From the NCBI RefSeq assembly GCF_003992615.1, contig NZ_RZMY01000003.1, positions 250,501-314,500 of the forward strand: a stretch of 64,000 nucleotides of DNA, given 5' to 3'. The notes below the pieces were generated by a model. That model had not been told where the DNA came from. It searched no databases and saw only the letters and a program-made list of their open reading frames with translations. Made by a program: the position numbers and the translations under genes. Below are positions 52,028 to 61,773 of the stretch, piece after piece (positions within the stretch are counted from its first letter, which is position 1; the number at the start of each line of letters is the position of its first letter). This DNA comes from Flagellimonas beolgyonensis. Its GTDB lineage: Bacteria > Bacteroidota > Bacteroidia > Flavobacteriales > Flavobacteriaceae.

Positions 52028-53323
52028 TTATTCCACTACCAGAACAAAATAATTCTTCTTACCGCGTTGCAACAACACAAACTTATTGTTGATCAAATCC
52101 GTTTCGGTGATCAAGTAGTCTTCCTGCACCTTTTCCTTGTTCACCGAGATGGCATTTTGTTTCAACTCCCTTCGGGCCTCCCCATTGGAACCCAAAAAGC
52201 CGGTCTTTGCCGCCAAGGCCCCGATCATATCCAATCCGGGCGACAATTCATTACGAGCTATTTGTGCTTGGGGCACGCCTTCAAACACATCCAAAAACGT
52301 TTTCTCGTTTAATCCTTTCAAGTCTTCGGAAGTGGATTTTCCAAATAGGATATCACTGGCCTTGATGGCATTGCCCAAATCGGCCTGGGAATGCACCATA
52401 ACGGTGATTTCCTCTGCCAACCTTCTTTGCAATGCCCTCATATGTGGTGCTTCCTTATGTGTCGCCACCAAATTCTCAATTTCTTCCCTATCCAAAAAGG
52501 TGAAAATCTTGATGTATTTTTCAGCATCCTCATCGGAAGTATTCAACCAGTACTGATAAAATTTATACGGTGAGGTCCTTTCTGCATCCAACCAAATGTT
52601 GCCTCCTTCGGTTTTTCCGAATTTGGTACCATCGGCCTTGGTGATCAAAGGACAGGTAAGTGCAAATCCTTTACCCCCGCCAATCCTACGGATCAACTCG
52701 GTTCCCGTGGTAATGTTCCCCCATTGGTCACTCCCACCCATTTGTAGGGTGCAATCATGGTGCTGGAACAAATACAGAAAATCGTAACCCTGAACCAACT
52801 GATAGGTAAATTCGGTAAACGACATGCCTTCCTTGGCATCGGAAGACAACCTTTTCTTAACCGAATCCTTGGCCATCATGTAATTCACCGTGATATGCTT
52901 GCCCACATCACGAATGAACTCCAAGAAGGTGAAATTCTTCATCCAATCGTAGTTGTTCACCAACACTGCAGCGTTGGGGGCATCGCTTTCAAAATCCAAA
53001 AAGCGGCTCAATTGTGCCTTAAGGGCCTCTTGATTGTGCCGTAACGTTTTCTCGTCCAAAAGGTTCCGTTCCGCGGATTTCCCGGATGGATCCCCGATCA
53101 TTCCTGTGGCACCACCGACAAGGGCAAAAGGTTTATGGCCCGCCAATTGGAAATGCTTCAACATCATCACACCCACCAAATGCCCGATATGCAATGAATC
53201 TGCCGTGGGGTCGATACCCACATAGGCAGCGCGCATACTTTCCATAAGATGCTCCTCTGCTCCCGGCATTACATCGTGGATCATTCCTCTCCATTCCAGT
53301 TCTTGGACAAAATTCTTCGTCAT
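52028..53323 (-). CDS. tyrS: Tyrosyl-tRNA synthetase
   Basis: 431 residues from ATG 53323 ([14 protein letters not shown]). An in-frame ATG at 53401 would add 26 residues with no family support and reach the divergent epimerase promoter. Class I signatures: HIGH at 45-48 ([12 protein letters not shown]) and the KMSKS equivalent KFGKT at 234-238; [12 protein letters not shown] lies between. A C-terminal S4-like RNA-binding region ends the protein ([17 protein letters not shown] after [16 protein letters not shown]). Cytoplasmic housekeeping enzyme. Confidence 0.96.
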   Translation of the reverse strand: MTKNFVQELEWRGMIHDVMPGAEEHLMESMRAAYVGIDPTADSLHIGHLVGVMMLKHFQLAGHKPFALVGGATGMIGDPSGKSAERNLLDEKTLRHNQEALKAQLSRFLDFESDAPNAAVLVNNYDWMKNFTFLEFIRDVGKHITVNYMMAKDSVKKRLSSDAKEGMSFTEFTYQLVQGYDFLYLFQHHDCTLQMGGSDQWGNITTGTELIRRIGGGKGFALTCPLITKADGTKFGKTEGGNIWLDAERTSPYKFYQYWLNTSDEDAEKYIKIFTFLDREEIENLVATHKEAPHMRALQRRLAEEITVMVHSQADLGNAIKASDILFGKSTSEDLKGLNEKTFLDVFEGVPQAQIARNELSPGLDMIGALAAKTGFLGSNGEARRELKQNAISVNKEKVQEDYLITETDLINNKFVLLQRGKKNYFVLVVE

Positions 53324-53345
53324 GCTTGTAGTTTTCGAATAGCTG

Positions 53346-53353
53346 CAAATATA
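53346..53353 (-). promoter_or_regulatory. -7 element for tyrS
   Basis: Minus strand reads TATATTTG, a perfect TAnnTTTG, 22 bases before the ATG at 53323. It supports the shorter tyrS start, because the ATG at 53401 lies upstream of this promoter. Confidence 0.5.
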
Positions 53354-53408
53354 AAATGAACTTGGCACTTCACTGAATAAATCCACAACAAATAGGTACA
53401 TTTACCCT

Positions 53409-54410
53409 ATGATTTTGGTCACTGGAGGCACTGGATTGATTGGTTCACACCTGTTGTACCACTTGGTAAACAGAGGTGGGCGAGTTAGGGCTACCTATCG
53501 ATCGGAGGAATCCCTTCAGAAAGTTGCCAAGGTATTCGGCTTTTATTCCGAAGTACCTGCTCCACTTATGGACCAGATTGAATGGCACAAAGCCGACATC
53601 ACCGATGTTGCCAATCTGGAAAGTGCATTTGTTGATGTTGAGCAGGTCTACCATTGTGCCGCTTTAATTTCGTTTGATCCCAAGGATTTCCCTCTTCTAG
53701 AAAAAATCAACGTGGGGGGTACGGCGAATGTGGTGAACCTTTGCTTGAAATATGGTATAAAAAAACTGTGCCATGTGAGTTCCATTGCGGCCATTGGCCC
53801 AAGTACCAAGGGACGAATAGCAACAGAGGAAAATGAATGGAACGAGGCCGTGGCATCGGTGTACGGTTTGGCCAAATACGATTCGGAACTCGAAGTTTGG
53901 CGAGGTTCCCAAGAAGGATTGTCCGTTGTGATTATCAACCCCGGAGTTGTTATTGGTCCAGGATTTTGGAGGTCTGGAAGTGGCACATTCTTCACCTATG
54001 TGGCCAAAGAAAAAAAGTACCTATTTCCCGGTGGTACAGGCTTTGTTACTGTTAATGATGTGGTAAACGCCATGGTCGGGCTAATGTCGTCGGACATCCA
54101 ATCGGAACGCTATATCTTGGTGAGTGAAAATTGGACCTATGCCACCTTGTTCGAAAAAATAGCGACCAACTTTGGTGTAGCACCGCCGAACAAATTACTG
54201 ACTAAAAGGCTTTTGGAAGTTTTTTGGCGACTGGATTGGTTTCGGAGCACTTTTATGGGCAAACGCAGAAGACTTTCCAAAAACATGGCCAGAAGTCTTC
54301 AACATCAAGAAACCTATAGCAACGAAAAATTGGTAAAGGCTCTGGACTTTTCCTTCGAGGAAGTAGATTCCGCCATCAAAAACTGTTGTCACATTTTTAA
54401 GGCTCGATAG
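53409..54410 (+). CDS. NAD-dependent epimerase/dehydratase (extended SDR)
   Basis: 333 residues. Rossmann nucleotide loop TGGTGLIGSHLLYHL at the N-terminus, VYHCAALISFDP, the active-site SSIAAIGP followed by a Y-x3-K pair in YGLAKYDSELE, and GPGFWRSGSGTFF. Extended SDR enzymes act on sugar nucleotides, flavonoids or sterol-like ketones; this member is closest in pattern to the dihydroflavonol-reductase-like group, with no substrate implied. Its last 14 bases overlap the convergent DUF4296 gene. Confidence 0.88.
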   Translation: MILVTGGTGLIGSHLLYHLVNRGGRVRATYRSEESLQKVAKVFGFYSEVPAPLMDQIEWHKADITDVANLESAFVDVEQVYHCAALISFDPKDFPLLEKINVGGTANVVNLCLKYGIKKLCHVSSIAAIGPSTKGRIATEENEWNEAVASVYGLAKYDSELEVWRGSQEGLSVVIINPGVVIGPGFWRSGSGTFFTYVAKEKKYLFPGGTGFVTVNDVVNAMVGLMSSDIQSERYILVSENWTYATLFEKIATNFGVAPPNKLLTKRLLEVFWRLDWFRSTFMGKRRRLSKNMARSLQHQETYSNEKLVKALDFSFEEVDSAIKNCCHIFKAR

Positions 54411-54834
54411 GATTTAATTTTTCTTTTGCCTTTGCTGCCATAACCGAATCATTTCTGGTTTCGTTGGCTTTTCGGATGCTATCACTTCGTCTTTTGGAAC
54501 GTTCTTCCAAATCCTTTTTAGCCAAATCCAATTTAGATTGAACATCTTGGTACATTTCTTGGTACTGCAATGGATTGGAAGCATAATAGAGGTCACTCTG
54601 AACAAACTGGACACTATCCACACCATATTTCTGATACAAAAATGGCATAATTTCCAGTCCTGAGTCTTCAAATTTGTTTTTCGCTGCGGATTTTGCTGCA
54701 TTCAAAATGGCCAAATCAAGTAAGATAGCCGCCATTTTGTCCTTTGGAATCAAATTTTCCGGTTTCTCGACAACCTCTTCGGCGCAAGAGCACAAAAACA
54801 AAATCCCCATAAGAAAAACGAAACCTTTTTTCAT
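54397..54834 (-). CDS. DUF4296-family lipoprotein
   Basis: 145 residues. Lipobox Cys 17 (FLCSC). The domain PENLIPKDKMAAILLDLAIL, then YQKYGVDSVQFVQSDLYYAS, matches the DUF4296 pattern found next to dihydroorotase in flavobacteria. The tail is charged and coiled-coil-like (DLAKKDLEERSKRRSDSIRK). It starts 2 bp after the dihydroorotase stop, third in the operon. Function unknown; probably anchored at the outer membrane. Confidence 0.88.
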   Translation of the reverse strand: MKKGFVFLMGILFLCSCAEEVVEKPENLIPKDKMAAILLDLAILNAAKSAAKNKFEDSGLEIMPFLYQKYGVDSVQFVQSDLYYASNPLQYQEMYQDVQSKLDLAKKDLEERSKRRSDSIRKANETRNDSVMAAKAKEKLNPIEP

Positions 54835-54836
54835 AC

Positions 54837-56171
54837 TTAACGATTAAACGTAAGCCTCATGGCATTTTTGGTGGGGGCAAAATCTCCATTATCATAGGCC
54901 AAAAGCCCATTGACGAAGGTACGCACCACTTTGGAGCCAAAAGTAACACCTTCAAAGGGAGACCAGCCACATTTATACAAAATATTGGCTTTTTTAACTT
55001 CATTTTGAGTATTCCGGTTTACTTGTACCAAATCGGCATAGTAGCCTTCCCGGATAAATCCCCTACGATTGATATCAAAAAGTTTGGCGGGATTGTGGCA
55101 CATTTTCTCCACCATTTTTTCCAAGCTGATGACCCCCTCGCTTTCTTTTTGTAGCATGGCCAACAACGCATGTTGCACCAATGGCCCGCCTGATGGTGCG
55201 CTGGTATAGGGGTGGTCCTTTTCTTCCAGGGTGTGGGGGGCATGATCTGTGGCTACCACATCAATGCGGTCGTCCAACAAGGCCTTCCATAATTGTTCTC
55301 TATCGGTTTTGGTCTTTACTGCAGGATTCCATTTGATCAGAGTGCCCTTTTCGGCATAATCCTCATCCGAAAACCAAAGGTGGTGAATACAGACTTCCGC
55401 CGTAATCTTTTTCTTTTCCAGAGGAACGGCATTGGTAAAGAGATCGGTTTCAATACCTGTGGACAAATGGAACACATGCAAACGGGCACCGGTTTTCTTT
55501 GCCAAAGCAATCGCCTTGGATGAGGAAAGGTAACACGCCTCGGCACTTCGAATGATTGGATGGAGTTCTATGGGAATGTCGTCACCGTACATTTCCTTGT
55601 ATTTGGCCAAATTGGCCCTGATCGTTCCTTCATCTTCACAATGGGCGGAAATAACCATCTCGGTATTGCTGAAAATCTTTTCGAGCACTTCCTCATTGTC
55701 CACCAACATATTACCCGTGGACGATCCCAAAAACAGTTTTACCCCCGAACAGGCATTTTTGTCCAATCGTTTCAGCTCCTCCAAATTATCGTTGGTACCC
55801 CCAAACAAAAAGGAATAGTTGGCAAAGGAATCCTTGGCGGCTATGGCCATTTTTTCCTCCAATTTTTCGATTGTGGTGGTCTGTGGATTCGTATTGGGCT
55901 GCTCCATATAGGTAGTGATCCCTCCTGCAATGGCGGCCCTGCTTTCTGTAGCTATGGTTCCCTTGTGGGTAAGGCCTGGCTCCCTAAAATGTACCTGATC
56001 GTCTATGATGCCGGGCAGCAAAAGGTCGCCATTCAAATCGATGACCTTGGCATTGGCATCGGAAATAGCACTATCGATTCGTGAAATGTAATTGCCTTCC
56101 AACAGGACATCGGATTCAAAAATCCTGTTCTCATTCACAACCTTGGCATTCTTCAACAGTATTTTTGACAT
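54837..56171 (-). CDS. pyrC: Dihydroorotase
   Basis: 444 residues. Amidohydrolase-fold enzyme of pyrimidine synthesis (carbamoyl-aspartate to dihydroorotate). Landmarks: LPGIIDDQVHFREPGLTHKG, MEQPNTNPQTTT, carboxylated-lysine region GVKLFLGSSTGNM, HCEDEGTIRANL, RLHVFHLSTG and VVATDHAPHT. The metal motif normally HxH reads QVH, that is, the first His is Gln; this seems to be characteristic of the Bacteroidota subgroup. It starts 2 bp after the GT2 gene and ends 2 bp before DUF4296, an operon seen across flavobacteria. Confidence 0.93.
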   Translation of the reverse strand: MSKILLKNAKVVNENRIFESDVLLEGNYISRIDSAISDANAKVIDLNGDLLLPGIIDDQVHFREPGLTHKGTIATESRAAIAGGITTYMEQPNTNPQTTTIEKLEEKMAIAAKDSFANYSFLFGGTNDNLEELKRLDKNACSGVKLFLGSSTGNMLVDNEEVLEKIFSNTEMVISAHCEDEGTIRANLAKYKEMYGDDIPIELHPIIRSAEACYLSSSKAIALAKKTGARLHVFHLSTGIETDLFTNAVPLEKKKITAEVCIHHLWFSDEDYAEKGTLIKWNPAVKTKTDREQLWKALLDDRIDVVATDHAPHTLEEKDHPYTSAPSGGPLVQHALLAMLQKESEGVISLEKMVEKMCHNPAKLFDINRRGFIREGYYADLVQVNRNTQNEVKKANILYKCGWSPFEGVTFGSKVVRTFVNGLLAYDNGDFAPTKNAMRLTFNR

Positions 56172-56173
56172 GG

Positions 56174-56902
56174 CTAAAAGTTCTTCTTAAAAAATATACT
56201 TCTGAATTTCATTGCAATGACCCCAAAAATGGCCTCTCTAATGATGGCAGAGTTCATTTTGGATTTTCCCTCGACACGATCGGTGAATATTATGGACACT
56301 TCCTCGATCTTGAATTTTTTCAGGTACGCGCGGTATTTCATTTCTATTTGAAACGCATATCCAATAAAGCGCACTTTGTCCAGATCAATGGTCTCCAGTA
56401 CTTTTCTCCTGTAGCAAACAAATCCTGCTGTGGGATCGTGCACCTTCATTCCCGTGATGATCTTTACATAAAATGAAGCGCCGTAGGAAAGTAATATTCT
56501 GGCCAAGGGCCAGTTCACCACATTAACCCCTTTTTTATAGCGAGATCCCACCGCAACATCAGCCCCATTCACACAGGCACGATGCAATCGCGACAGGTCG
56601 GCGGGACGGTGCGAAAAGTCAGCATCCATCTCAAAAATATACTCATACCCTTTTGCCAATGCCCACTTAAACCCATGGATGTAAGCGGTGCCCAATCCGG
56701 ATTTTTCCTTTCGGACTTCCAAATATAATCGCTCCGGAAATTCCTTTTGTAATTCCCTAACACACTGGGCGGTCCCATCCGGAGAATTATCATCCACCAC
56801 CAGCACATGAAAATCCTTCTTGAGGTCGAAAACCGCCTTTATAATGGCCTCTATGTTTTCTATTTCATTGAAGGTAGGTATAATGACCAAACCGTCTGAC
56901 AT
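56174..56902 (-). CDS. Polyprenol-monophosphomannose-synthase-like GT2 glycosyltransferase
   Basis: 242 residues, no membrane helix. GT2/DPM1-type landmarks: LVIIPTFNEIENIEAII, VLVVDDNSPDGTAQ, GLGTAYIHGFKWAL, FEMDADFSHRPADL (DAD metal motif) and VGSRYKKGVNVVNWPL. It transfers mannose or a similar sugar from a nucleotide to a lipid phosphate, whose product feeds membrane GT39/GT-C enzymes; one such gene (57021) lies divergently next to it. First gene of the operon with dihydroorotase and DUF4296. Confidence 0.92.
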   Translation of the reverse strand: MSDGLVIIPTFNEIENIEAIIKAVFDLKKDFHVLVVDDNSPDGTAQCVRELQKEFPERLYLEVRKEKSGLGTAYIHGFKWALAKGYEYIFEMDADFSHRPADLSRLHRACVNGADVAVGSRYKKGVNVVNWPLARILLSYGASFYVKIITGMKVHDPTAGFVCYRRKVLETIDLDKVRFIGYAFQIEMKYRAYLKKFKIEEVSIIFTDRVEGKSKMNSAIIREAIFGVIAMKFRSIFFKKNF

Positions 56903-56921
56903 TCACAAGCTTTTAGAATGT

Positions 56922-56953
56922 CAAAAATACGGTTTTCCGATCAGCCCACACAA
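56922..56953 (-). promoter_or_regulatory. Promoter of the GT2-pyrC-DUF4296 operon
   Basis: Minus strand: TTG (56953-56951), a 21-base spacer, then the perfect -7 element TATTTTTG (56929-56922), 19 bases before the GT2 start codon. The spacer length equals that of the promoter at 16487. Confidence 0.65.
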
Positions 56954-56994
56954 GCCTATCTGCCCCTCGGTGTCATGTACTTGGTCAATATTTG

Positions 56995-57002
56995 TAACTT
57001 TG
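56995..57002 (+). promoter_or_regulatory. -7 element for the GT39 gene
   Basis: TAACTTTG, a perfect TAnnTTTG, 18 bases before the start codon at 57021. No -33 TTG at the usual distance. Confidence 0.45.
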
Positions 57003-57020
57003 GCCCTTAAAATCCGATAG

Positions 57021-58679
57021 ATGGCTCAAAAGTTTCCCAAACTTTTTCTGATTTTACTGGCTATTCTTTTTGTCCTCAACCTGTTTCAGGCCTCCTTCAC
57101 CGAATTGATCTATGATGAGGCTTACTATTGGTATTATGCACAAAATTTGGCATGGGGGTATTTTGACCATCCGCCTATGGTGGCCTTTTTGGTGAAGTTG
57201 AGCAGTTTCTTTTTTAATGGGGAATTGGGCGTGCGATTTATGAGTATCCTACTTTCAGTGGGCACTTATATATTGCTTTGGCTCTTGATCGACAATCCAA
57301 AAAAGAAAGATTACGTGGTCCACTTTTTCTTACTGGTATTCTCGTTCACCTTGATGAATGCCTACGGATTTTTGACCCTGCCAGATACGCCGCTTTTGTT
57401 CTTCACAGCATTGTTCCTATGGCTGTATAAACGGTTTTTGGAAAATCCATCCACCATCACAACTTTGTTGTTGGGTGTGGTCATGGCCGCTTTGATGTAC
57501 AGTAAGTACCATGCCGTTTTGGTAATCTTGTTTGTGTTTTTGTCCAATGTAAAACTCCTGTTTGACAAAAAAGCGTGGTTGGCAGTAGTAGTGGCATTGT
57601 TATGCTATACACCCCATTTAATTTGGTTGTATCAAAATGATTTTGTCTCGATTACCTTCCATTTGTATGAACGGCCCAACCAAGCCTATAAATTTGACAG
57701 TTTTACCCTGGGCTTCTTTTTGAACCTGATCGTCATTATTGGATTGTTGTTTTATTGGATCTACGGCGCAGTGTTCAAGTTCAAAGTGAAAGATTTATTT
57801 TCCAAAGCGTTGGTGTACCTGGTTTATGGGGTGCTGATTTTCTTTTTTATATCGAGTTTTAACCGAAGGGTGCAAGCCCAATGGACCATCGTGATATCCA
57901 TTCCGTTGGCGATTATGGCCTTTAACCATCTTTTGGAAAATCCCAAGGCACGTAAATGGATGTATCGCATCGGTATGGTAAGTTTCGTCTTGTTGTTGTA
58001 TGCACGGGCTTGGATGATCTATTATCCTCTTTTTCCGAAATTTTATGAGACCCATGGCAATAAACAATGGGCCAAGGAACTAAGAGAAAAAGCAGGGGAC
58101 GTTCCCATTGTTTTTGAAAATTCGTACCGACGGGCACCCATGTACGAATTTTATTCGGGCATACCTGCCATATCGTTGAACAACTACATGTACCGAAAAA
58201 ACCAATATTCCATTGATGGTTCTGAGGAACGGGTCCGGGGCAAGAAAATAGCATACGTTACACCCTATCGAGATAGCGGGGATTTTTCTTATATGACTTT
58301 GGACAGTTCGGTGTTTCATGGCATTTTCATGGATAACTTTCAATCGTACCGTCGTCTGCAATGCATTGTTGAAAGGCCAAAAACCGGCACCAAACACCAA
58401 TTAAAGGTGTTCAACCCCTATCCGTTCGATATTCCTTTGGAACAATTAAAGTATACCATTTCTTATTCAAATGCCCATAAGCAGGTGAAACAGATGTTAC
58501 CTTTAAAAGTACAAGGGAAAGGGAAGCATGTGACCCTGTTACAAGCTATGGACACGGTTTATTATGAATTTGAACTTCCGTTGCCAACAATGGAAAATCC
58601 AGAGTATTTTAGGGTAGGGATTTCGGAGAATGGATTACCCCCAGGACTAAATGGCAAACCAATCAAGTTTCAAGAATGA
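57021..58679 (+). CDS. GT39/ArnT-like membrane glycosyltransferase
   Basis: 552 residues with about ten to twelve hydrophobic helices in the first 330 residues and a soluble C-terminal part. The first loop carries the catalytic-type DE in LIYDEAYYWYYAQNLAWGYFDHPPMV, a strong GT-C/GT39 signature, followed by GFLTLPDTPLLFF. Such enzymes transfer a sugar from a polyprenyl phosphate to lipid A or protein. The divergent polyprenol-phosphate GT2 gene could supply the donor. Its 3' end overlaps the DUF4271 gene by 4 bp (ATGA). Confidence 0.92.
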   Translation: MAQKFPKLFLILLAILFVLNLFQASFTELIYDEAYYWYYAQNLAWGYFDHPPMVAFLVKLSSFFFNGELGVRFMSILLSVGTYILLWLLIDNPKKKDYVVHFFLLVFSFTLMNAYGFLTLPDTPLLFFTALFLWLYKRFLENPSTITTLLLGVVMAALMYSKYHAVLVILFVFLSNVKLLFDKKAWLAVVVALLCYTPHLIWLYQNDFVSITFHLYERPNQAYKFDSFTLGFFLNLIVIIGLLFYWIYGAVFKFKVKDLFSKALVYLVYGVLIFFFISSFNRRVQAQWTIVISIPLAIMAFNHLLENPKARKWMYRIGMVSFVLLLYARAWMIYYPLFPKFYETHGNKQWAKELREKAGDVPIVFENSYRRAPMYEFYSGIPAISLNNYMYRKNQYSIDGSEERVRGKKIAYVTPYRDSGDFSYMTLDSSVFHGIFMDNFQSYRRLQCIVERPKTGTKHQLKVFNPYPFDIPLEQLKYTISYSNAHKQVKQMLPLKVQGKGKHVTLLQAMDTVYYEFELPLPTMENPEYFRVGISENGLPPGLNGKPIKFQE

Positions 58680-59332
58680 ACCCCATAGAAAAAACGGTTT
58701 TCTCCCTAGATTGGATGACTCTGATCTTATTTTCAGCATTGATCCTGCTTACCTTGGGAAAATACCTTTACTATTCCAAGTTTGTCAATTTTATCATACT
58801 TCCTTTTAACGACAAATACATTTTGCTGTACAATAAAAAGGGACAATTGTTCAATTGGTTTCACTCCCTGCTTACGCTGTTCCAATGGATCAACCTCTCA
58901 CTTTTTATCTTGCTCGCCCTGGAAACTTTTGGGTATGTTGACACAGCTGATCAACTCTCAACTTATTTTTTGATTTTGGGCAGTGTGGCATTGTTCGAAT
59001 TGACCAAATTCACCCTTCAGAGTTTCACCGGATATGTGTTTAACATGCAGGATTTGATTTCCGGTCTTATATTCAGCAAAACCTCGTACCTGAACTATAG
59101 CAGCATACTTATTTTTGTGGCCAACGTGCTTTTGATTTATGTGCTAAGGGACTCAAAACCCATAATTTATGGCACTATTTTCCTAATTTGCCTCATAATT
59201 TTCATCAGTGCGATCAAGCTATTGAAGAACTATCAAAAAGCGCTCTTTCCCTATTTTGTATATTTTATTTTGTACCTTTGCGCACTCGAAATTGCGCCCT
59301 TGGTGTTAATTGGAAGCTATCTAAAAGGTTGA
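58676..59332 (+). CDS. DUF4271-family membrane protein
   Basis: 218 residues with about six hydrophobic helices (WMTLILFSALILLTLGKYL, LSLFILLALETFGY, YLCALEIAPLVLIG). FNWFHSLLTLFQWINLSLF and LFELTKFTLQSFTGYVF agree with the Bacteroidota family DUF4271, which is regularly located upstream of the uroporphyrinogen-III synthase gene. Translationally coupled to GT39 by ATGA. Function unknown. Confidence 0.88.
   Translation: MNPIEKTVFSLDWMTLILFSALILLTLGKYLYYSKFVNFIILPFNDKYILLYNKKGQLFNWFHSLLTLFQWINLSLFILLALETFGYVDTADQLSTYFLILGSVALFELTKFTLQSFTGYVFNMQDLISGLIFSKTSYLNYSSILIFVANVLLIYVLRDSKPIIYGTIFLICLIIFISAIKLLKNYQKALFPYFVYFILYLCALEIAPLVLIGSYLKG
59273..59280 (+). promoter_or_regulatory. Internal -7 element ahead of hemD
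   Basis: TACCTTTG, a perfect TAnnTTTG, inside the end of the DUF4271 gene and 59 bases before the hemD start. It would allow hemD expression independent of the GT39-DUF4271 transcript. Confidence 0.45.
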
Positions 59333-59339
59333 AAAGCTT

Positions 59340-60083
59340 ATGAAAGTAAAAACAATTTTGGTTTCCCAACCAGAACCCAAAGTCGAAAATTCCCCGTACT
59401 CCAGATTGATTGAGAAGGAAAAGATTAAAGTGGATTTTAGACCATTTATTCATGTGGAGGGGGTTGAAGCCAAAAATGTTAGGCAGCAAAAAATCGATTT
59501 GAACAATTTTACGGCAATCATCCTGACCAGCAGAAATTCTGTGGATCACTTTTTTAGGATTGCCGAGGAGATGCGCTTTAAGGTTCCGGACACCATGAAG
59601 TATTTTTGCCAGTCAGAGGCAGTGGCCTACTACCTGCAAAAGTATGTGGTATACCGTAAGCGAAAGATCTATGTGGGCAAAAGGACTTTCAATGAACTGA
59701 TTCCGTTGATCAAAAAGTACAAGGACGAGAAATTCCTTTTACCATCTTCGGACCAATTGAAACCCTCCGTGCCCGAAGCTTTGAACGAGCTTGGTGTGGA
59801 TTGGAAGCGAGGTATTTTCTACAAGACGGTCATTAGTGACCTATCGGACCTTAGAGATGTGTACTACGACATTTTGGTATTCTTTAGTCCTTCTGGAATC
59901 GAATCCCTTTTGAAGAATTTCCCCGATTTTGAACAGAACAATACGCGTATTGCCGTATTTGGCAACAGTACTGTGATGGCTGCGACCGAAGCGGGACTTC
60001 GAATCGATATCCAAGCGCCAACACCGGAGACACCCTCCATGACGATGGCACTGCAGAAGTACATTACCAGTGTGAACAAGTAA
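59340..60083 (+). CDS. hemD: Uroporphyrinogen-III synthase
   Basis: 247 residues, soluble. The HemD pattern is weakly conserved but recognisable: ILVSQPEPKVENSPYSRLIE at the start, NNFTAIILTSRNSVDHFFRI, then FLLPSSDQLKPSVPEAL, DILVFFSPSGIESLLKNFPD and IAVFGNSTVMAATEAGLRID in the second lobe. It closes hydroxymethylbilane to uroporphyrinogen III in heme synthesis. Third gene behind GT39 and DUF4271, 7 bp after the latter; a bidirectional terminator follows. Confidence 0.9.
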   Translation: MKVKTILVSQPEPKVENSPYSRLIEKEKIKVDFRPFIHVEGVEAKNVRQQKIDLNNFTAIILTSRNSVDHFFRIAEEMRFKVPDTMKYFCQSEAVAYYLQKYVVYRKRKIYVGKRTFNELIPLIKKYKDEKFLLPSSDQLKPSVPEALNELGVDWKRGIFYKTVISDLSDLRDVYYDILVFFSPSGIESLLKNFPDFEQNNTRIAVFGNSTVMAATEAGLRIDIQAPTPETPSMTMALQKYITSVNK

Positions 60084-60093
60084 AAAATTTACC

Positions 60094-60137
60094 GCAAAAA
60101 AAATGAACGCCCGACCAATGGTCGGGCGTCTTGTTTT
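60094..60137. terminator. Bidirectional terminator between hemD and pckA
   Basis: Ten-bp GC-rich stem ACGCCCGACC (60107-60116) with 60120-60129 and a three-base loop. It is followed by CTTGTTTT on the plus strand and preceded by a run of A (60096-60103) that gives a T-tract on the minus strand, so it can end both convergent transcripts. Confidence 0.88.
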
Positions 60138-61752
60138 AAAAGGCATAGCGTTGCGGTCCTCCTCTTCGGATTTCCTCGCTGGCATAGGCCTCGAACTTCT
60201 TAAAGTTTTCCCGGAAGGCGTTGGTCAATTTAAAGGCTGTGGTGTAATACGCCTCATCGTTGTTCCAAGTGGTCCTTGGGCTCAGCACCTCCTTGGGCAC
60301 TCCAGGGCATTCCCTAGGCTGCGCCACACCGAACACGGAATGGATATGGTACTTTTCATAGCTGTAAAGTCCCAGTTCCCCACTTAGTGCCGCATTGATC
60401 ATGGCACGGGTATACTTGAGTTTCATACGGGTACCCACACCGTAGGGACCTCCAGTCCAACCTGTGTTCACCAACCATACATCCACGCCATTCTCCTGCA
60501 TTTTTTTGCTCAACATCTCGGCATATTTTGCGGGATGCAGCGGCATAAAAGGGGCACCAAAACAGGCAGAAAAAGAAGGTTGTGGCTCCACTACACCTGC
60601 TTCGGTACCGGCCACTTTGGCGGTATAGCCCGATATAAAATGATAGGCAGCCTGCGCAGGGGTCAATTTGGAAATGGGGGGCAACACACCAAAGGCATCT
60701 GCCGTTAAAAAGAAAATGTTTTTTACATTTTCACCAATGGATGGTATCTGAATATTTTCGATATGGTCTATTGGATAGCTAACTCGGGTATTCTGTGTTA
60801 TGGACGTATCCGAAAAATCGACCACCCCATTTTCATCCATGATCACATTCTCCAAGATGGCCCCTTTTTTAATGGCGCCATAGATCTCAGGCTCGTTTTC
60901 TTCCGATAGATCGATGACCTTGGCATAGCATCCCCCTTCAAAATTGAATACGGTATTTTCTGGGGTCCAGCCATGTTCATCGTCCCCGATCAATTTTCTA
61001 TTGGGATCGGTGGATAACGTTGTTTTGCCCGTTCCTGAAAGACCAAAGAAAATGGCGGTATCCCCACTCTCCCCAACGTTGGCAGAACAATGCATGGGCA
61101 ATGTTTTCTTATACACCGGTAGAATAAAGTTCAGGGCAGAAAAAATACCCTTTTTAATTTCCCCCGTATAGCCCGTACCCCCGATCAAAGCGATTTTTCG
61201 ACTAAAATTCAAGATGGCAAAGTTATGCTGGCGGGTTCCATCAACAGCTGGATCTGCTTTAAAACCAGGAGCGTTCACTACGGTCCACTCGGGATCAAAA
61301 TTTTCCAGTTCTTCATCAGTGGGCCTCAAAAACATGTTATAGGCAAACATATTGGACCAAGGATATTCATTGATTACCCTGATGTTCAATTTATAGGCTG
61401 GATCTGCACAAGCATATGAATCCCGTACAAACAATTCCTTGTTGTTCAGGTAAGCAATCACTTTATCGTAAAGTTTGTCAAACTTTTCTGGGTCGAAAGG
61501 GATATTGATATTCCCCCACCACACCTTATCTTCTGTAATAGCATCCTTAACAATAAAGCGATCCATCGGCGATCTACCGGTAAATTCGCCCGTGTTCACG
61601 GCCAGGGCACCTGATGATGCTTCCTTCCCCATGTCATTTTCAAGGGTCAACTGATGCAGTTCTTCCGGTGAAAGTTGGTAATGCACATTCTCATGGTCGA
61701 TACCATAGGATATTAACGAAATCGTTTTCGAAATTTGAGCAGAATCCTTCAT
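60136..61752 (-). CDS. pckA: Phosphoenolpyruvate carboxykinase (ATP)
   Basis: 538 residues, full length. Gluconeogenic enzyme converting oxaloacetate and ATP to PEP. Motifs: RSPMDRFIV, the kinase-1a P-loop GLSGTGKTT (237-245), metal/kinase-2 region LIGDDEHGW (254-262) and TRMKLKYTRAMI near the C-terminus. It is convergent with hemD across a bidirectional terminator; a perfect -7 element TAGTTTTG lies at 61781-61774 on its strand. Confidence 0.96.
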   Translation of the reverse strand: MKDSAQISKTISLISYGIDHENVHYQLSPEELHQLTLENDMGKEASSGALAVNTGEFTGRSPMDRFIVKDAITEDKVWWGNINIPFDPEKFDKLYDKVIAYLNNKELFVRDSYACADPAYKLNIRVINEYPWSNMFAYNMFLRPTDEELENFDPEWTVVNAPGFKADPAVDGTRQHNFAILNFSRKIALIGGTGYTGEIKKGIFSALNFILPVYKKTLPMHCSANVGESGDTAIFFGLSGTGKTTLSTDPNRKLIGDDEHGWTPENTVFNFEGGCYAKVIDLSEENEPEIYGAIKKGAILENVIMDENGVVDFSDTSITQNTRVSYPIDHIENIQIPSIGENVKNIFFLTADAFGVLPPISKLTPAQAAYHFISGYTAKVAGTEAGVVEPQPSFSACFGAPFMPLHPAKYAEMLSKKMQENGVDVWLVNTGWTGGPYGVGTRMKLKYTRAMINAALSGELGLYSYEKYHIHSVFGVAQPRECPGVPKEVLSPRTTWNNDEAYYTTAFKLTNAFRENFKKFEAYASEEIRRGGPQRYAF

Positions 61753-61773
61753 TCTTTTGTTTTAATGATGGTA

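Noticed and set aside
52028..53401. Longer tyrS form starting at 53401
   Set aside because: The extra 26 residues have no family support and the perfect -7 element at 53353-53346 lies downstream of that ATG.
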